The notes beneath the pieces were generated by a model. It saw only the letters and a list, made by a program, of their open reading frames with translations. It ran no database searches and was not told where the DNA came from. From Microcaldota archaeon (GTDB lineage: Archaea > Micrarchaeota > Micrarchaeia > Norongarragalinales > WALN01): a stretch of DNA of 14,689 nucleotides. How positions within the stretch are numbered: position 1 is the first letter of the stretch; the number at the start of each line of letters is the position of its first letter. The stretch covers positions 1 to 14,689 of the forward strand of contig WALN01000050.1 of the NCBI GenBank assembly GCA_015522865.1, read 5' to 3'. This document shows positions 5,913 to 12,948 of the stretch, piece after piece. Both the position numbers and the translations under genes were made by a program.

Positions 5913-7006
5913 TTTAATGTAGCCACATTTTTGCAGAGCAGCACCATCGCAGCTGCTTCTGGGATAGATTTTTCTTCGCCTTTCTTTAACTCAAATGTTC
6001 TATTCAAAAGCGAGAGGGATATATTTTTTAGAGCGTGAACTTTAATAAAGTTGCCACTCGAAAATCCAACAGCGTCAACCAACGGATCAAATTCATCTAA
6101 ATTTGCAGTTATCCTCGCAACAAGCGAAGAGCCCCCATGCAGAGAATTAGGAACCCTTATTAAGCGGGAAAGGTCAAAAGTGACTGGCTTGTCAATGTCA
6201 ACTGCAATCTTTTTGATAACTAACGGGAGATAGGCGCCCCAAAACTTTGCTCCTTTGAAAACATCCCATTCTCCTCTTTTCAAGTTCTCCATTATTTTTT
6301 GTCTATTCTCAATAATATACTCTGCAATTTTTTTCTGAATTTTGTACTTTCTAAAATCACTTAAATTTGCACTTGAAAAAAATTTCAGCACCTCATTAAA
6401 TATTCTCTTTTTCCATCCCTTTGAAGTAGCAGTAGGCCCAGAGAAAGATTTGCCATGCTGTAGTAGAAAATCTCCAGCTCCTTTACCGCTTATATAATCG
6501 CTCATAAGCGCTCTCTGCTCCTTTGAGAGTTCTCTTATTTTTTCATTTTCAACGTGTATGTGATACCCTTTTGAGCCACTGAAATTAACGTTTATTTCCC
6601 TTCTTGAAAAACCAAAATCCTTAATTAAAAATTCCTCAATTAAACGCAAAGCCATGTTTTTTGCTTTTGCTAAGCATACCGGGCATAAAATTGGGTTGTG
6701 CCCCTCGTGCTCTTCATTTACATCAATATCAAAAACCAACTCCGCTCCCTTATACCCTTTTTTCTCAACTGGGCGCCTGTCGGGAAAATCATAATATGCA
6801 ATAGAATAGGACATATAGAGGGGAACAGTTTCGAGCACGAACGCCTTAAATTCCTGAAAAGAGGAAAATGATTTGTGCCTGTAGTCTATTTTTCCTTCCC
6901 AGCCAAACCCAAATTCTCTTTCGTTTATTGCATTTGGAGCAGACAAATTCTTTGAGTAGTATTCTCTAAATTTTTCCGAAATGTGCTCTTTATCCTTATT
7001 TTCCAT
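5906..7006 (-). CDS. priS: DNA primase small (catalytic) subunit PriS
   Basis: The 366-residue protein is the catalytic subunit of the archaeal/eukaryotic two-subunit primase. Catalytic aspartates are visible in ELVFDIDVNE (Asp93 and Asp95), with a third acidic residue likely Asp272 in DIDKPVTFDLSRLIRVPNS. The nucleotide-binding motif SGSKGYHIHV lies at 143-152. Zinc ligands are probably Cys108 and Cys111 (LCPVC) with nearby histidines (His100, His103). The length is normal. The ATG at 7006 has GAGGCG about seven bases upstream, within the 9-nt gap to priL. The two subunits form an operon here; in many archaea they are unlinked or only near each other. No missing key residue was noted. Confidence 0.95.
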   Translation of the reverse strand: MENKDKEHISEKFREYYSKNLSAPNAINEREFGFGWEGKIDYRHKSFSSFQEFKAFVLETVPLYMSYSIAYYDFPDRRPVEKKGYKGAELVFDIDVNEEHEGHNPILCPVCLAKAKNMALRLIEEFLIKDFGFSRREINVNFSGSKGYHIHVENEKIRELSKEQRALMSDYISGKGAGDFLLQHGKSFSGPTATSKGWKKRIFNEVLKFFSSANLSDFRKYKIQKKIAEYIIENRQKIMENLKRGEWDVFKGAKFWGAYLPLVIKKIAVDIDKPVTFDLSRLIRVPNSLHGGSSLVARITANLDEFDPLVDAVGFSSGNFIKVHALKNISLSLLNRTFELKKGEEKSIPEAAAMVLLCKNVATLKL

Positions 7007-7015
7007 ATACGCGCC

Positions 7016-7960
7016 TCATCTTTTTTTCTTTTTAGTATATTTTCCCAGCCAGCAATTTTTGCAGTAATCTCCGCCAAATCCCTGCGCCTGCATCACCGAG
7101 CACGAGAAACCCATTGAACCTTTTTTATACACCCATTCCAATGTGTTGAGTGCTTCTCTCTCAGTAAACTCATGTGGAGATTGAACGCATTTTGAAACGT
7201 ACTCTTTCATCACTTCTTTTGCCTGCTGTGAACTCAGCCCGTCTTTCAAACATGCAATAGAAAGCGCCATCGCTCCGTAAAAGCGCCTCCCTTCAGAGAG
7301 CCCCTTCCTAATAAATTGAATGCACCCAAGAGAGAGAAATTTCCCCTGCGCCCTGGCATATTTTGGAGACTGATTCTTTATTATATTATTAAGCGATGGT
7401 GAAATCTCTTCTGCCGCATCTCTAACTTCCTGAGCTAAACTGTCTACAGAAATATTCTTTATATCCGCAATCCTAAACACCAGTGCGTTTTTAAAAATGC
7501 CACTGAAAAAAACAACCTCGGGGAGATAAACATTCCCTGCTTCGAGCTCAACGCCTTCCCAATCTTTTGCGTATTTTGTGTAATCAAAAATTGATAAGGA
7601 GTATTCCTCATGAGAGTTTTTGAGAGATGGAAATAGCTCCTTTCCCAACTGCATTTTAACCTCTTCGCTCTCTCTTTCAATTGAGTCCACCATGCTCTGC
7701 GCCTCGGCAGCAGCAAAGCGAAAAATATAGTTCGAATTTTTTGTTGCGGCAAGTATCGCTCTTGCAAGCGCAAATGATTTAAGCTGCTTTTCTGCAACAC
7801 TTTCCAAAATCTCAGGTCCGCGATGGTTTTTTATGTCTTCCCTTATTCTCTCTTCTGCCATTCTAATATCATCATAATTAATTGTTTTAACGCCTATTTT
7901 CTCCAAATAGCTTTTCGCGCTTGAGGAAAAGGGGTATTTGGCAATAAAATATAAGTCCAT
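7016..7960 (-). CDS. priL: DNA primase large subunit PriL
   Basis: The 314-residue protein is the regulatory large primase subunit, whose C-terminal domain holds a 4Fe-4S cluster and helps initiate primer synthesis. The C-terminal half has the expected four widely spaced cysteines: Cys213 (LGCIQFIRKGL), Cys258 (SKCVQSPHEF), Cys287 (GFSCSVMQAQG) and Cys300 (DYCKNCW), with the conserved GRRFYGAMALSIACLKDG segment between the first two. The protein ends in a lysine-rich tail. The ATG has no ribosome binding site but follows a TATA-like element by about 25 nt, so this is the leaderless first gene of the minus-strand array. Family members are weakly conserved outside the cluster domain, so the call rests mainly on the cysteine pattern and on adjacency to priS. 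Confidence 0.9.
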   Translation of the reverse strand: MDLYFIAKYPFSSSAKSYLEKIGVKTINYDDIRMAEERIREDIKNHRGPEILESVAEKQLKSFALARAILAATKNSNYIFRFAAAEAQSMVDSIERESEEVKMQLGKELFPSLKNSHEEYSLSIFDYTKYAKDWEGVELEAGNVYLPEVVFFSGIFKNALVFRIADIKNISVDSLAQEVRDAAEEISPSLNNIIKNQSPKYARAQGKFLSLGCIQFIRKGLSEGRRFYGAMALSIACLKDGLSSQQAKEVMKEYVSKCVQSPHEFTEREALNTLEWVYKKGSMGFSCSVMQAQGFGGDYCKNCWLGKYTKKKKR

Positions 7961-7980
7961 ATTTTAAATAAGAATGAAAC

Positions 7981-7990
7981 TTATTAATAA
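7981..7990 (-). promoter_or_regulatory. Candidate TATA box for priL
   Basis: The palindromic TTATTAATAA is centred about 25 nt before the priL ATG, which lacks a ribosome binding site. It is the likely promoter of the primase-GINS-ribosomal array. Confidence 0.5.
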
Positions 7991-8015
7991 TCTTTTTAGA
8001 GAGTTGAGTGCCGGT

Positions 8016-8026
8016 ATTTATAAATT
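8016..8026 (+). promoter_or_regulatory. TATA box for the small hydrophobic frame
   Basis: ATTTATAAATT is a strong archaeal TATA match. Transcription would start about 25 nt downstream, around 8045, next to the ribosome binding site GGTGAT at 8045-8050. This would make an mRNA with a very short leader. Confidence 0.5.
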
Positions 8027-8053
8027 TTTGTAGTATGATGTGCTGGTGATAAA

Positions 8054-8155
8054 ATGAAAAAGATTATTTTAAGTGCTGTTTTAGTGCTTGGGCTTGTGGT
8101 TGTTAACTTTTTTCTTTTTTTATTTTCTATTTTTGTCAGTTACATTAAGTTGTAA
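8054..8155 (+). CDS. Possible 33-residue single-span membrane peptide
   Basis: An ATG preceded by GGTGATAAA, the same ribosome binding site layout used by mvaD and S27e here, opens a 33-codon frame ending in TAA. The product begins MKKIILSAVLVLGLVVV and is almost entirely hydrophobic, so it would be one membrane helix or an uncleaved signal-like peptide. A strong TATA box lies upstream. The second half of the frame is T-rich (8107-8136), and runs of five to seven Ts also act as archaeal transcription terminators. The segment could therefore be a short RNA with its terminator, or the remnant of a secreted-protein gene. No family recognised. Confidence 0.45.
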   Translation: MKKIILSAVLVLGLVVVNFFLFLFSIFVSYIKL

Positions 8156-8177
8156 TTACTTAAATGTGGTTCCGAAA

Positions 8178-8193
8178 TCTTTATATATAGCGT
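8178..8193 (+). promoter_or_regulatory. Upstream NrdR-box-like operator (12/16), over the TATA box
   Basis: The 16-mer TCTTTATATATAGCGT agrees with the bacterial NrdR box consensus ACACWATATATWGTGT (recalled, not looked up) at 12 of 16 positions, including GnGT at the right end. It starts exactly 32 bp before the better downstream box, the three-helical-turn spacing typical of tandem NrdR boxes. It includes the TATA box, so binding would block TBP. Part of the match comes from ordinary TATA sequence, so on its own it would be weak. Confidence 0.5.
8180..8190 (+). promoter_or_regulatory. TATA box of the nrdR-nrdD-nrdG operon
   Basis: TTTATATATAG is a good archaeal TATA box. A start about 25 nt downstream would fall near 8210, leaving a leader of about 22 nt before the nrdR ATG. 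The element is embedded in the upstream NrdR-box-like sequence. Confidence 0.65.
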
Positions 8194-8209
8194 TGTAGTG
8201 ATATCATAC

Positions 8210-8225
8210 ACTCAATATATAGTGT
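8210..8225 (+). promoter_or_regulatory. Downstream NrdR-box-like operator (15/16)
   Basis: ACTCAATATATAGTGT matches the recalled NrdR box consensus ACACWATATATWGTGT at 15 of 16 positions. It lies at the predicted transcription start, 6 bp before the nrdR ATG, in front of nrdR and the class III reductase genes that NrdR regulates in bacteria. Slightly wider, ACACT and AGTGT arms (8208-8225) form an inverted repeat. Confidence 0.75.
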
Positions 8226-8231
8226 GATAGC

Positions 8232-8744
8232 ATGAGATGTCCATTCTGCGGTAGCTCGCACACGAGGGTGCTCGAGAAAAGGGAAATAGAAGATGGAAAG
8301 ACAGTAAGGAGAAGGAGAGAATGCCTGAAATGCAAAAGAAGGTTCACAACTTATGAGAGATTTGAGAAAGCAAATATAATGGTCGTAAAGAAAGATGGGA
8401 GAAGAGAGCAGTTCGACAAGAGCAAGATAATCAATGGACTCATAAAAGCATGCGAGAAAAGGCCGGTTTCAATGGAGGACATTCAGAAAATAGCAGAGGA
8501 TGTTGAAACTCAGATATTACTTAAAAATAAGTCAGAGATAAATAGCAAAGAAATTGGAGAAATGATAATGAGAAAACTAAAGAAACTGGATAATGTCGCA
8601 TACATACGATTCGCTTCAGTTTACAGAGCTTTTGCAGATGTGGGCGCATTTGAAAAAGAACTGAAAAAAATGTTGGAAGGTGGTAAATATGGTAGAAAAA
8701 ATAAGAAAAAGAGACGGAAGAATAGTAAAATTCGAAAAAAATAA
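8232..8744 (+). CDS. nrdR: Transcriptional repressor NrdR
   Basis: The 170-residue protein is NrdR, the zinc-ribbon plus ATP-cone repressor of ribonucleotide reductase genes that senses ATP/dATP. The zinc ribbon has the canonical positions Cys3, Cys6, Cys31 and Cys34 (RCPFCGSSH, then RRRRECLKCKRRFTTYERFE). The ATP-cone domain spans about 49-140, beginning VVKKDGRREQFDKSKI and including VAYIRFASVYRAFADVGAFE. Bacterial NrdR is usually about 150-155 residues; the extra 15-20 residues are a very basic tail (NKKKRRKNSKIRKK) encoded in DNA that also encodes the start of nrdD in another frame. The start ATG is preceded by GTGATAG, a weak ribosome binding site. NrdR is mainly bacterial, so an archaeal copy is notable and may reflect transfer. 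Regulation is probably autogenous through the upstream boxes. Confidence 0.95.
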   Translation: MRCPFCGSSHTRVLEKREIEDGKTVRRRRECLKCKRRFTTYERFEKANIMVVKKDGRREQFDKSKIINGLIKACEKRPVSMEDIQKIAEDVETQILLKNKSEINSKEIGEMIMRKLKKLDNVAYIRFASVYRAFADVGAFEKELKKMLEGGKYGRKNKKKRRKNSKIRKK

Positions 8745-10758
8745 AATTACAGATGCGATCTGGAAAGCCGCAAAAGCAATAGGCGGGAAAGATAAAGAGA
8801 GCGCAGAAAAACTTGCTGACAAAGTTGTTGAATATTTAAATGAGAAACATAAGAATAAAATTCCGACTGTTGAAGACGCTCAGGATGCGGTTGAAAAAAT
8901 ACTAATAGAAAATGGACGCGCAAAAACAGCAAAAGCATACATTTTATACAGAGAGCAGAGAAGAAAAGTAAGAGATGCAACTTCGCTACTGCTTGATTCT
9001 GCAAAAATTGTAGATGAATATATATACAGAGAGGACTGGAGGGTAAACGAAAACGCAAATGTAGGCTATTCTTTTCCCGGTCTAATGATGCATTCCTCTG
9101 GCGCTGTTCTAGCACATTACGCTCTCAATGATGTTTACCCACAGGAAATTTCGGGAGCGCATGTAAATGGAGACTTTCACCTGCATGATCTCTCAATGAG
9201 TATAGCAGGCTATTGTGCAGGCTGGAGCTTAAAGGATTTACTAATGAAGGGATTTAATGGAGTTGCAGGTCATGTGGACTCCGCACCAGCTAGGCATCTA
9301 CGCTCAGCTCTTGGGCAGATGGTAAATTTTATTGGCACTCTGCAGAATGAATGGGCAGGCGCTCAGGCCTTTTCATCAGTTGACACGTATTTAGCTCCAT
9401 TTGTGAGAAAAGATAATTTGAGCTACGAACAAATTAAACAAGCGATACAGGAATTCATTTTTTCGATTAACGCAACTTCGAGATGGGGAGGACAGTCACC
9501 ATTTTCAAATATTACTCTGGACTGGACAGTCCCAGAAGATTTGAAAGACCAACCCGTTGTCTGGGGAGGAAAAATGCAGAGCGAAACCTATGCAGACTTC
9601 CAAAAAGAGATGGACATGATAAATAAAGCATTCATCGAAGTGATGATGAAAGGCGATATGCATGGAAGGGTGTTCACCTTCCCAATTCCCACATACAATA
9701 TAACAAAGGATTTTGACTGGGATACAGAAAATGCCACTCTTCTCTTTAAAATGACTGCAAAATATGGGCTGCCATATTTCCAGAATTTTGTTAATTCAGA
9801 TTTAAAGCCATCTGACGTACGTTCAATGTGCTGCAGGTTGCAGCTGGATTTGAGGGAGTTGAGGAAGAAAACAGGCGCTTTGTTTGGCTCAGGAGAGCTC
9901 ACAGGCAGTGTTGGAGTTGTAACAATAAACATGCCGAGAATTGGCTACCTTTCTAAAAATGAGGATGAATTTTTTGGAAAGCTGGATAGATATATGTACT
10001 TAGCAAAGCAAGCGCTTGAAATAAAGAGAAAAATAGTAAATGCAAACATGGAAAAAGGCCTGCTTCCATACTCAAAGGCGTACTTGGGAAGCTTGAATAA
10101 TCACTTCTCAACAATCGGCTTAGTAGGAATGCACGAAGCATGTTTAAACTTTTTAGGGAAAGGGATTGAAACAAAAGAAGGACAGGAATTTGCAATAAAA
10201 GTTTTAAATTTCATGAGGCAGGAGCTCGCGAACTATCAGGAGGAAACAGGCAATATTTACAATTTGGAAGCAACACCAGCAGAAGGAACTTCCTATCGAC
10301 TTGCGAGAATTGATAAAAAATTATATCCAAATATAATAACTTCAGGAACTAAGGAAAGTCCGTACTACACCAACTCCACTCAATTACCAGTAAATTACAC
10401 TGATGATCTATATTTTGCGCTCAAACACCAGGAACCACTGCAGCAATTATATACCGGCGGCACTGTCGTGCATATATTTTTAGGAGAAGCGCTAAATGAC
10501 GCGGATTCAGCAAAAATGTTAATAAAAAGAGTTACAGAACAATTCAGAATTCCCTATTATACTCTCTCTCCTACATTCTCAATATGCCCGGTACACGGAT
10601 ATATTGCAGGAGAGCAATGGGAATGCCCGATCTGCCACAGAAAAACAGAAGTGTACTCCAGAGTTGTCGGCTATCTGAGGCCAGTAAGCCACTGGAACAA
10701 AGGAAAAAAGGAGGAGTTCAAAGAGAGAAAAACATTTGCAGTAGAGCAGAAAGTATAG
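8689..10758 (+). CDS. nrdD: Anaerobic (class III) ribonucleoside-triphosphate reductase NrdD
   Basis: The 689-residue enzyme makes deoxyribonucleotides from NTPs anaerobically using a glycyl radical. An N-terminal ATP-cone (about 1-90, EKIRKRDGRIVKFEKNKI) gives allosteric activity control and resembles the cone of NrdR. The barrel includes HVNGDFHLHDLSMSIAGYC, GGQSPFSNITLDWTVP and a double cysteine at 381-382 (RSMCCRLQLDLRELR). The C-terminus has zinc ligands CPVHG and CPICH and the glycyl radical site RVVGYLRP with Gly661. The MCC motif recalls the Thermotoga-type enzymes, thought to use a redoxin rather than formate; this is inference. The ATG at 8689 is chosen over a GTG at 8680 because AGGTGG lies six bases upstream. 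The gene overlaps nrdR by 56 nt. nrdG follows after 9 nt. Confidence 0.95.
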   Translation: MVEKIRKRDGRIVKFEKNKITDAIWKAAKAIGGKDKESAEKLADKVVEYLNEKHKNKIPTVEDAQDAVEKILIENGRAKTAKAYILYREQRRKVRDATSLLLDSAKIVDEYIYREDWRVNENANVGYSFPGLMMHSSGAVLAHYALNDVYPQEISGAHVNGDFHLHDLSMSIAGYCAGWSLKDLLMKGFNGVAGHVDSAPARHLRSALGQMVNFIGTLQNEWAGAQAFSSVDTYLAPFVRKDNLSYEQIKQAIQEFIFSINATSRWGGQSPFSNITLDWTVPEDLKDQPVVWGGKMQSETYADFQKEMDMINKAFIEVMMKGDMHGRVFTFPIPTYNITKDFDWDTENATLLFKMTAKYGLPYFQNFVNSDLKPSDVRSMCCRLQLDLRELRKKTGALFGSGELTGSVGVVTINMPRIGYLSKNEDEFFGKLDRYMYLAKQALEIKRKIVNANMEKGLLPYSKAYLGSLNNHFSTIGLVGMHEACLNFLGKGIETKEGQEFAIKVLNFMRQELANYQEETGNIYNLEATPAEGTSYRLARIDKKLYPNIITSGTKESPYYTNSTQLPVNYTDDLYFALKHQEPLQQLYTGGTVVHIFLGEALNDADSAKMLIKRVTEQFRIPYYTLSPTFSICPVHGYIAGEQWECPICHRKTEVYSRVVGYLRPVSHWNKGKKEEFKERKTFAVEQKV

Positions 10759-10767
10759 GTGGCGGAA

Positions 10768-11463
10768 ATGATTTTTAAGGGACTGCAAAAAACTACACTT
10801 TTAGACTACCCCGGCAAAATGGCAGCAACAGTTTTTACTTTTGGCTGTAATTTCCGCTGTCCATTTTGCCAAAACATAGGTCTCGTAATTGACGATGGAA
10901 CACCAGTAACTCCAGAACAGCAAATTTTAGAATATTTAGAAAGCAGAAAAAAATGGTTGGATGGAATATGCATAACAGGCGGGGAGCCAACAATCCACAA
11001 AGATTTAGCTGATTTTATGAAAAAAGTAAAAGATATGGGATTGCTTGTTAAATTGGATTCAAATGGCTCGAACCCAGAAGTGCTGGAGCACTTGATAGAA
11101 AACAAACTAGTAGATTATATCGCAATGGATGTGAAGCAAATACCGGAAAAATATGAAACTGCAATTGGAGTAAAATTTGACGTGCAAAGAATCCTAAAAA
11201 GTATTGAAATAATAAGAAATTCAGATATTGACTATGAGTTCAGAACAACTGTTGTTCCGAGAATACATCCAAAAGAAGATATTTTAAAAATTGCAGAGAT
11301 GCTTAAAGGATCCAAAAAATATTTTCTCCAGCAGTTCAGACCAGCCAGAACTCTGGACCCAGAATTCGAGAAAGAAAAAGCGTATACTGCAGAAGAACTG
11401 AAAGAAATCGGGGAGAGAATAAAAGGATATTTTGGAGAATTTGCAATAAGGGGGATTCTTTAG
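10768..11463 (+). CDS. nrdG: NrdD-activating radical SAM protein NrdG
   Basis: The 231-residue product is an anaerobic ribonucleotide reductase activase of the longer type found in archaea and Thermotoga-like bacteria. It uses a 4Fe-4S cluster and S-adenosylmethionine to put the glycyl radical on NrdD. The cluster motif is CNFRCPFCQN (Cys-x3-Cys-x2-Cys) near residue 28, preceded by TTLLDYPGKMAATVFTFG. The SAM-contacting motifs ITGGEPT and KLDSNGSNPEVL follow, then DYIAMDVKQIP and QQFRPARTLDPEF. A GTG nine bases upstream is possible, but the ATG at 10768 has AGGTGG six bases before it, overlapping the end of nrdD. It is the last gene of the operon; the next gene has its own TATA box. Confidence 0.94.
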   Translation: MIFKGLQKTTLLDYPGKMAATVFTFGCNFRCPFCQNIGLVIDDGTPVTPEQQILEYLESRKKWLDGICITGGEPTIHKDLADFMKKVKDMGLLVKLDSNGSNPEVLEHLIENKLVDYIAMDVKQIPEKYETAIGVKFDVQRILKSIEIIRNSDIDYEFRTTVVPRIHPKEDILKIAEMLKGSKKYFLQQFRPARTLDPEFEKEKAYTAEELKEIGERIKGYFGEFAIRGIL

Positions 11464-11467
11464 CAAA

Positions 11468-11476
11468 ATTTATATG
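11468..11476 (+). promoter_or_regulatory. TATA box for the LonB-like ATPase gene
   Basis: ATTTATATG starts 5 bp after the nrdG stop and is centred 26 nt before the ATG at 11498. It argues that the ATPase gene has its own leaderless transcript starting at that ATG, and against the in-frame ATG at 11474, which lies inside the TATA element. Confidence 0.6.
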
Positions 11477-11497
11477 CTTTTGTTGAGAAATGTTATT

Positions 11498-12937
11498 ATG
11501 AGATATGCTAATGTTAAGCACTTCAAAACAACTAAGGAAATAAAAATACCAGAAGACCCACTAATGCAGGTAATAGGGCAGGACAAGGCGGTGAAAATAG
11601 CGAGAATTGCCGCAAAGCAAAAGAGAAACCTCTTATTAATTGGTCCCCCTGGAGTTGGAAAGAGTTTAATTGCTCAGGCAATGGCGTTTCATATTGAGAA
11701 GCCAAAGGAAGAAGTAAGCGTTCTGCACAACCCATCAAACCCTGAGAGGCCATTTGTTGAAATAAGAACAAGAGAACAAATAGAAAAAGAAAAAAAAATA
11801 AAAGAGAAGCTAAGTGGCAAAATTGTCGAGCCATCAGAAGTACCGGCATTTGTTGCTGAAAAATTAGGTTTTAGGTGCAGGTTCTGTGGAGCTCTAAGTT
11901 CTTCGCAAGAGGAGTTCTGCCCAAAATGTGGAAGAGAGAAATTCACAACCGGCCCAAGAACTGCGGGCGATTTGTTGCTGCCATATTTAGAAGAGCACAA
12001 GAGGAAGGACAAAGTATATACAACAAAAGTGGGGCCTGACGGAAAGGAGGAAGTAATAGTTTATAAGAGAAGGGGAGAAAAAATTGTGGTAATGGACCAG
12101 ACGCTGCTCGAGAAAATAGAAAGAGCAAAAAATAGAGCTCCGAGAAAAATAATTTTGCCGCTCAACAGAAACAATTTCGTAATCGCAACTGGTGCATCCG
12201 AGACAGAATTATTGGGAGATGTTCGACATGATCCCTATGGGGGGAATGCTCAAATTGGTGTTCTTCCATACAAGAGAGTGGTGCCTGGGGCAATACATGA
12301 GGCACATGAAGGTATCCTATTTATAGACGAGCTTTCGTCACTTGAGTATATTCAGCGCTATTTGTTAACTGCAATGCAGGAGAAAAAGTATCCGATAATT
12401 GGCAGAAACCCGCAAAGTGCGGGCGCGTCTGTAAGAGTTGAAGGAGTGCCATGTGACTTTACGTTAGTTGCTGCTGCAAACGTCAACGATTTGAAATACA
12501 TCCTTCCGCCACTGCGCTCAAGGATGGTTGGAAATGGCTATGAGATTGTTTTAGAAACGTATATGCCGGACACTGAAGAGAACAGGATGAAAATTGCACA
12601 ATTCGCGGCTCAAGAAGTATTGAAGGACGGCAAAATCCCTCACCTGAATTACGAGGCAGTTCAGGCGTTGTGCGATGAGGCTAAGAGGAGAGCGAGAGAA
12701 ATAGATGGAGCGCCTAATGCGCTTACATTAAGATTGAGAGATTTAAGTGGCATAATACGGCTGGCAGGAGACCAAGCTACTGAGAAAAAAGTGATTGAAA
12801 AAGAAGATATTAAAAAGGCGGTAAAAGACGCAAAGAATGCCGAAGAGCAACTTTCTAATAAGTACGGAAGCATGTGGAGAGCGGGTATGAGCGACTCTGG
12901 AAATGCTAAAAGGCCGGAGCAGAGAGACATTAGGTAG
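11498..12937 (+). CDS. LonB-family AAA+ ATPase without protease domain, with zinc ribbon insertion
   Basis: The 479-residue protein is very like the AAA+ module of archaeal LonB. It has Walker A GPPGVGKS (49-56), the GASETELLGDVRHDPYGG segment, Walker B GILFIDEL (272-279), LLTAMQEKKYPIIG, sensor 1 VAAAN (324-328), LRSRMVGNGYE with likely arginine finger at 340-342, and sensor 2 LTLRLRDLSG. LonB continues with an S16 protease domain holding a Ser-Lys dyad; here the chain ends about 50 residues after sensor 2, so no protease is present. LonB also has a membrane-spanning insertion between Walker A and B. Here that stretch (about 65-220) is soluble and contains a zinc ribbon, Cys127-x2-Cys130 and Cys141-x2-Cys144. 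It is probably a cytosolic remodelling ATPase of unknown substrate. The start is set by the TATA box. A small gene follows after 11 nt. Confidence 0.85.
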   Translation: MRYANVKHFKTTKEIKIPEDPLMQVIGQDKAVKIARIAAKQKRNLLLIGPPGVGKSLIAQAMAFHIEKPKEEVSVLHNPSNPERPFVEIRTREQIEKEKKIKEKLSGKIVEPSEVPAFVAEKLGFRCRFCGALSSSQEEFCPKCGREKFTTGPRTAGDLLLPYLEEHKRKDKVYTTKVGPDGKEEVIVYKRRGEKIVVMDQTLLEKIERAKNRAPRKIILPLNRNNFVIATGASETELLGDVRHDPYGGNAQIGVLPYKRVVPGAIHEAHEGILFIDELSSLEYIQRYLLTAMQEKKYPIIGRNPQSAGASVRVEGVPCDFTLVAAANVNDLKYILPPLRSRMVGNGYEIVLETYMPDTEENRMKIAQFAAQEVLKDGKIPHLNYEAVQALCDEAKRRAREIDGAPNALTLRLRDLSGIIRLAGDQATEKKVIEKEDIKKAVKDAKNAEEQLSNKYGSMWRAGMSDSGNAKRPEQRDIR

Positions 12938-12948
12938 GAGGAGAGTTG

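Noticed and set aside
8199..8206. Palindrome TGATATCA between the two NrdR boxes
   Set aside because: Only 8 bp, common by chance in AT-rich DNA, and does not fit the NrdR consensus or spacing.
10584..10778. 64-codon plus-strand frame within the nrdD end
   Set aside because: It overlaps the conserved zinc and glycyl radical region of NrdD in another frame and has no independent signals.
11498..12937. Annotation as an ATP-dependent protease Lon
   Set aside because: The S16 protease domain and its Ser-Lys dyad are absent, so it should not be called a protease despite the close AAA+ similarity.
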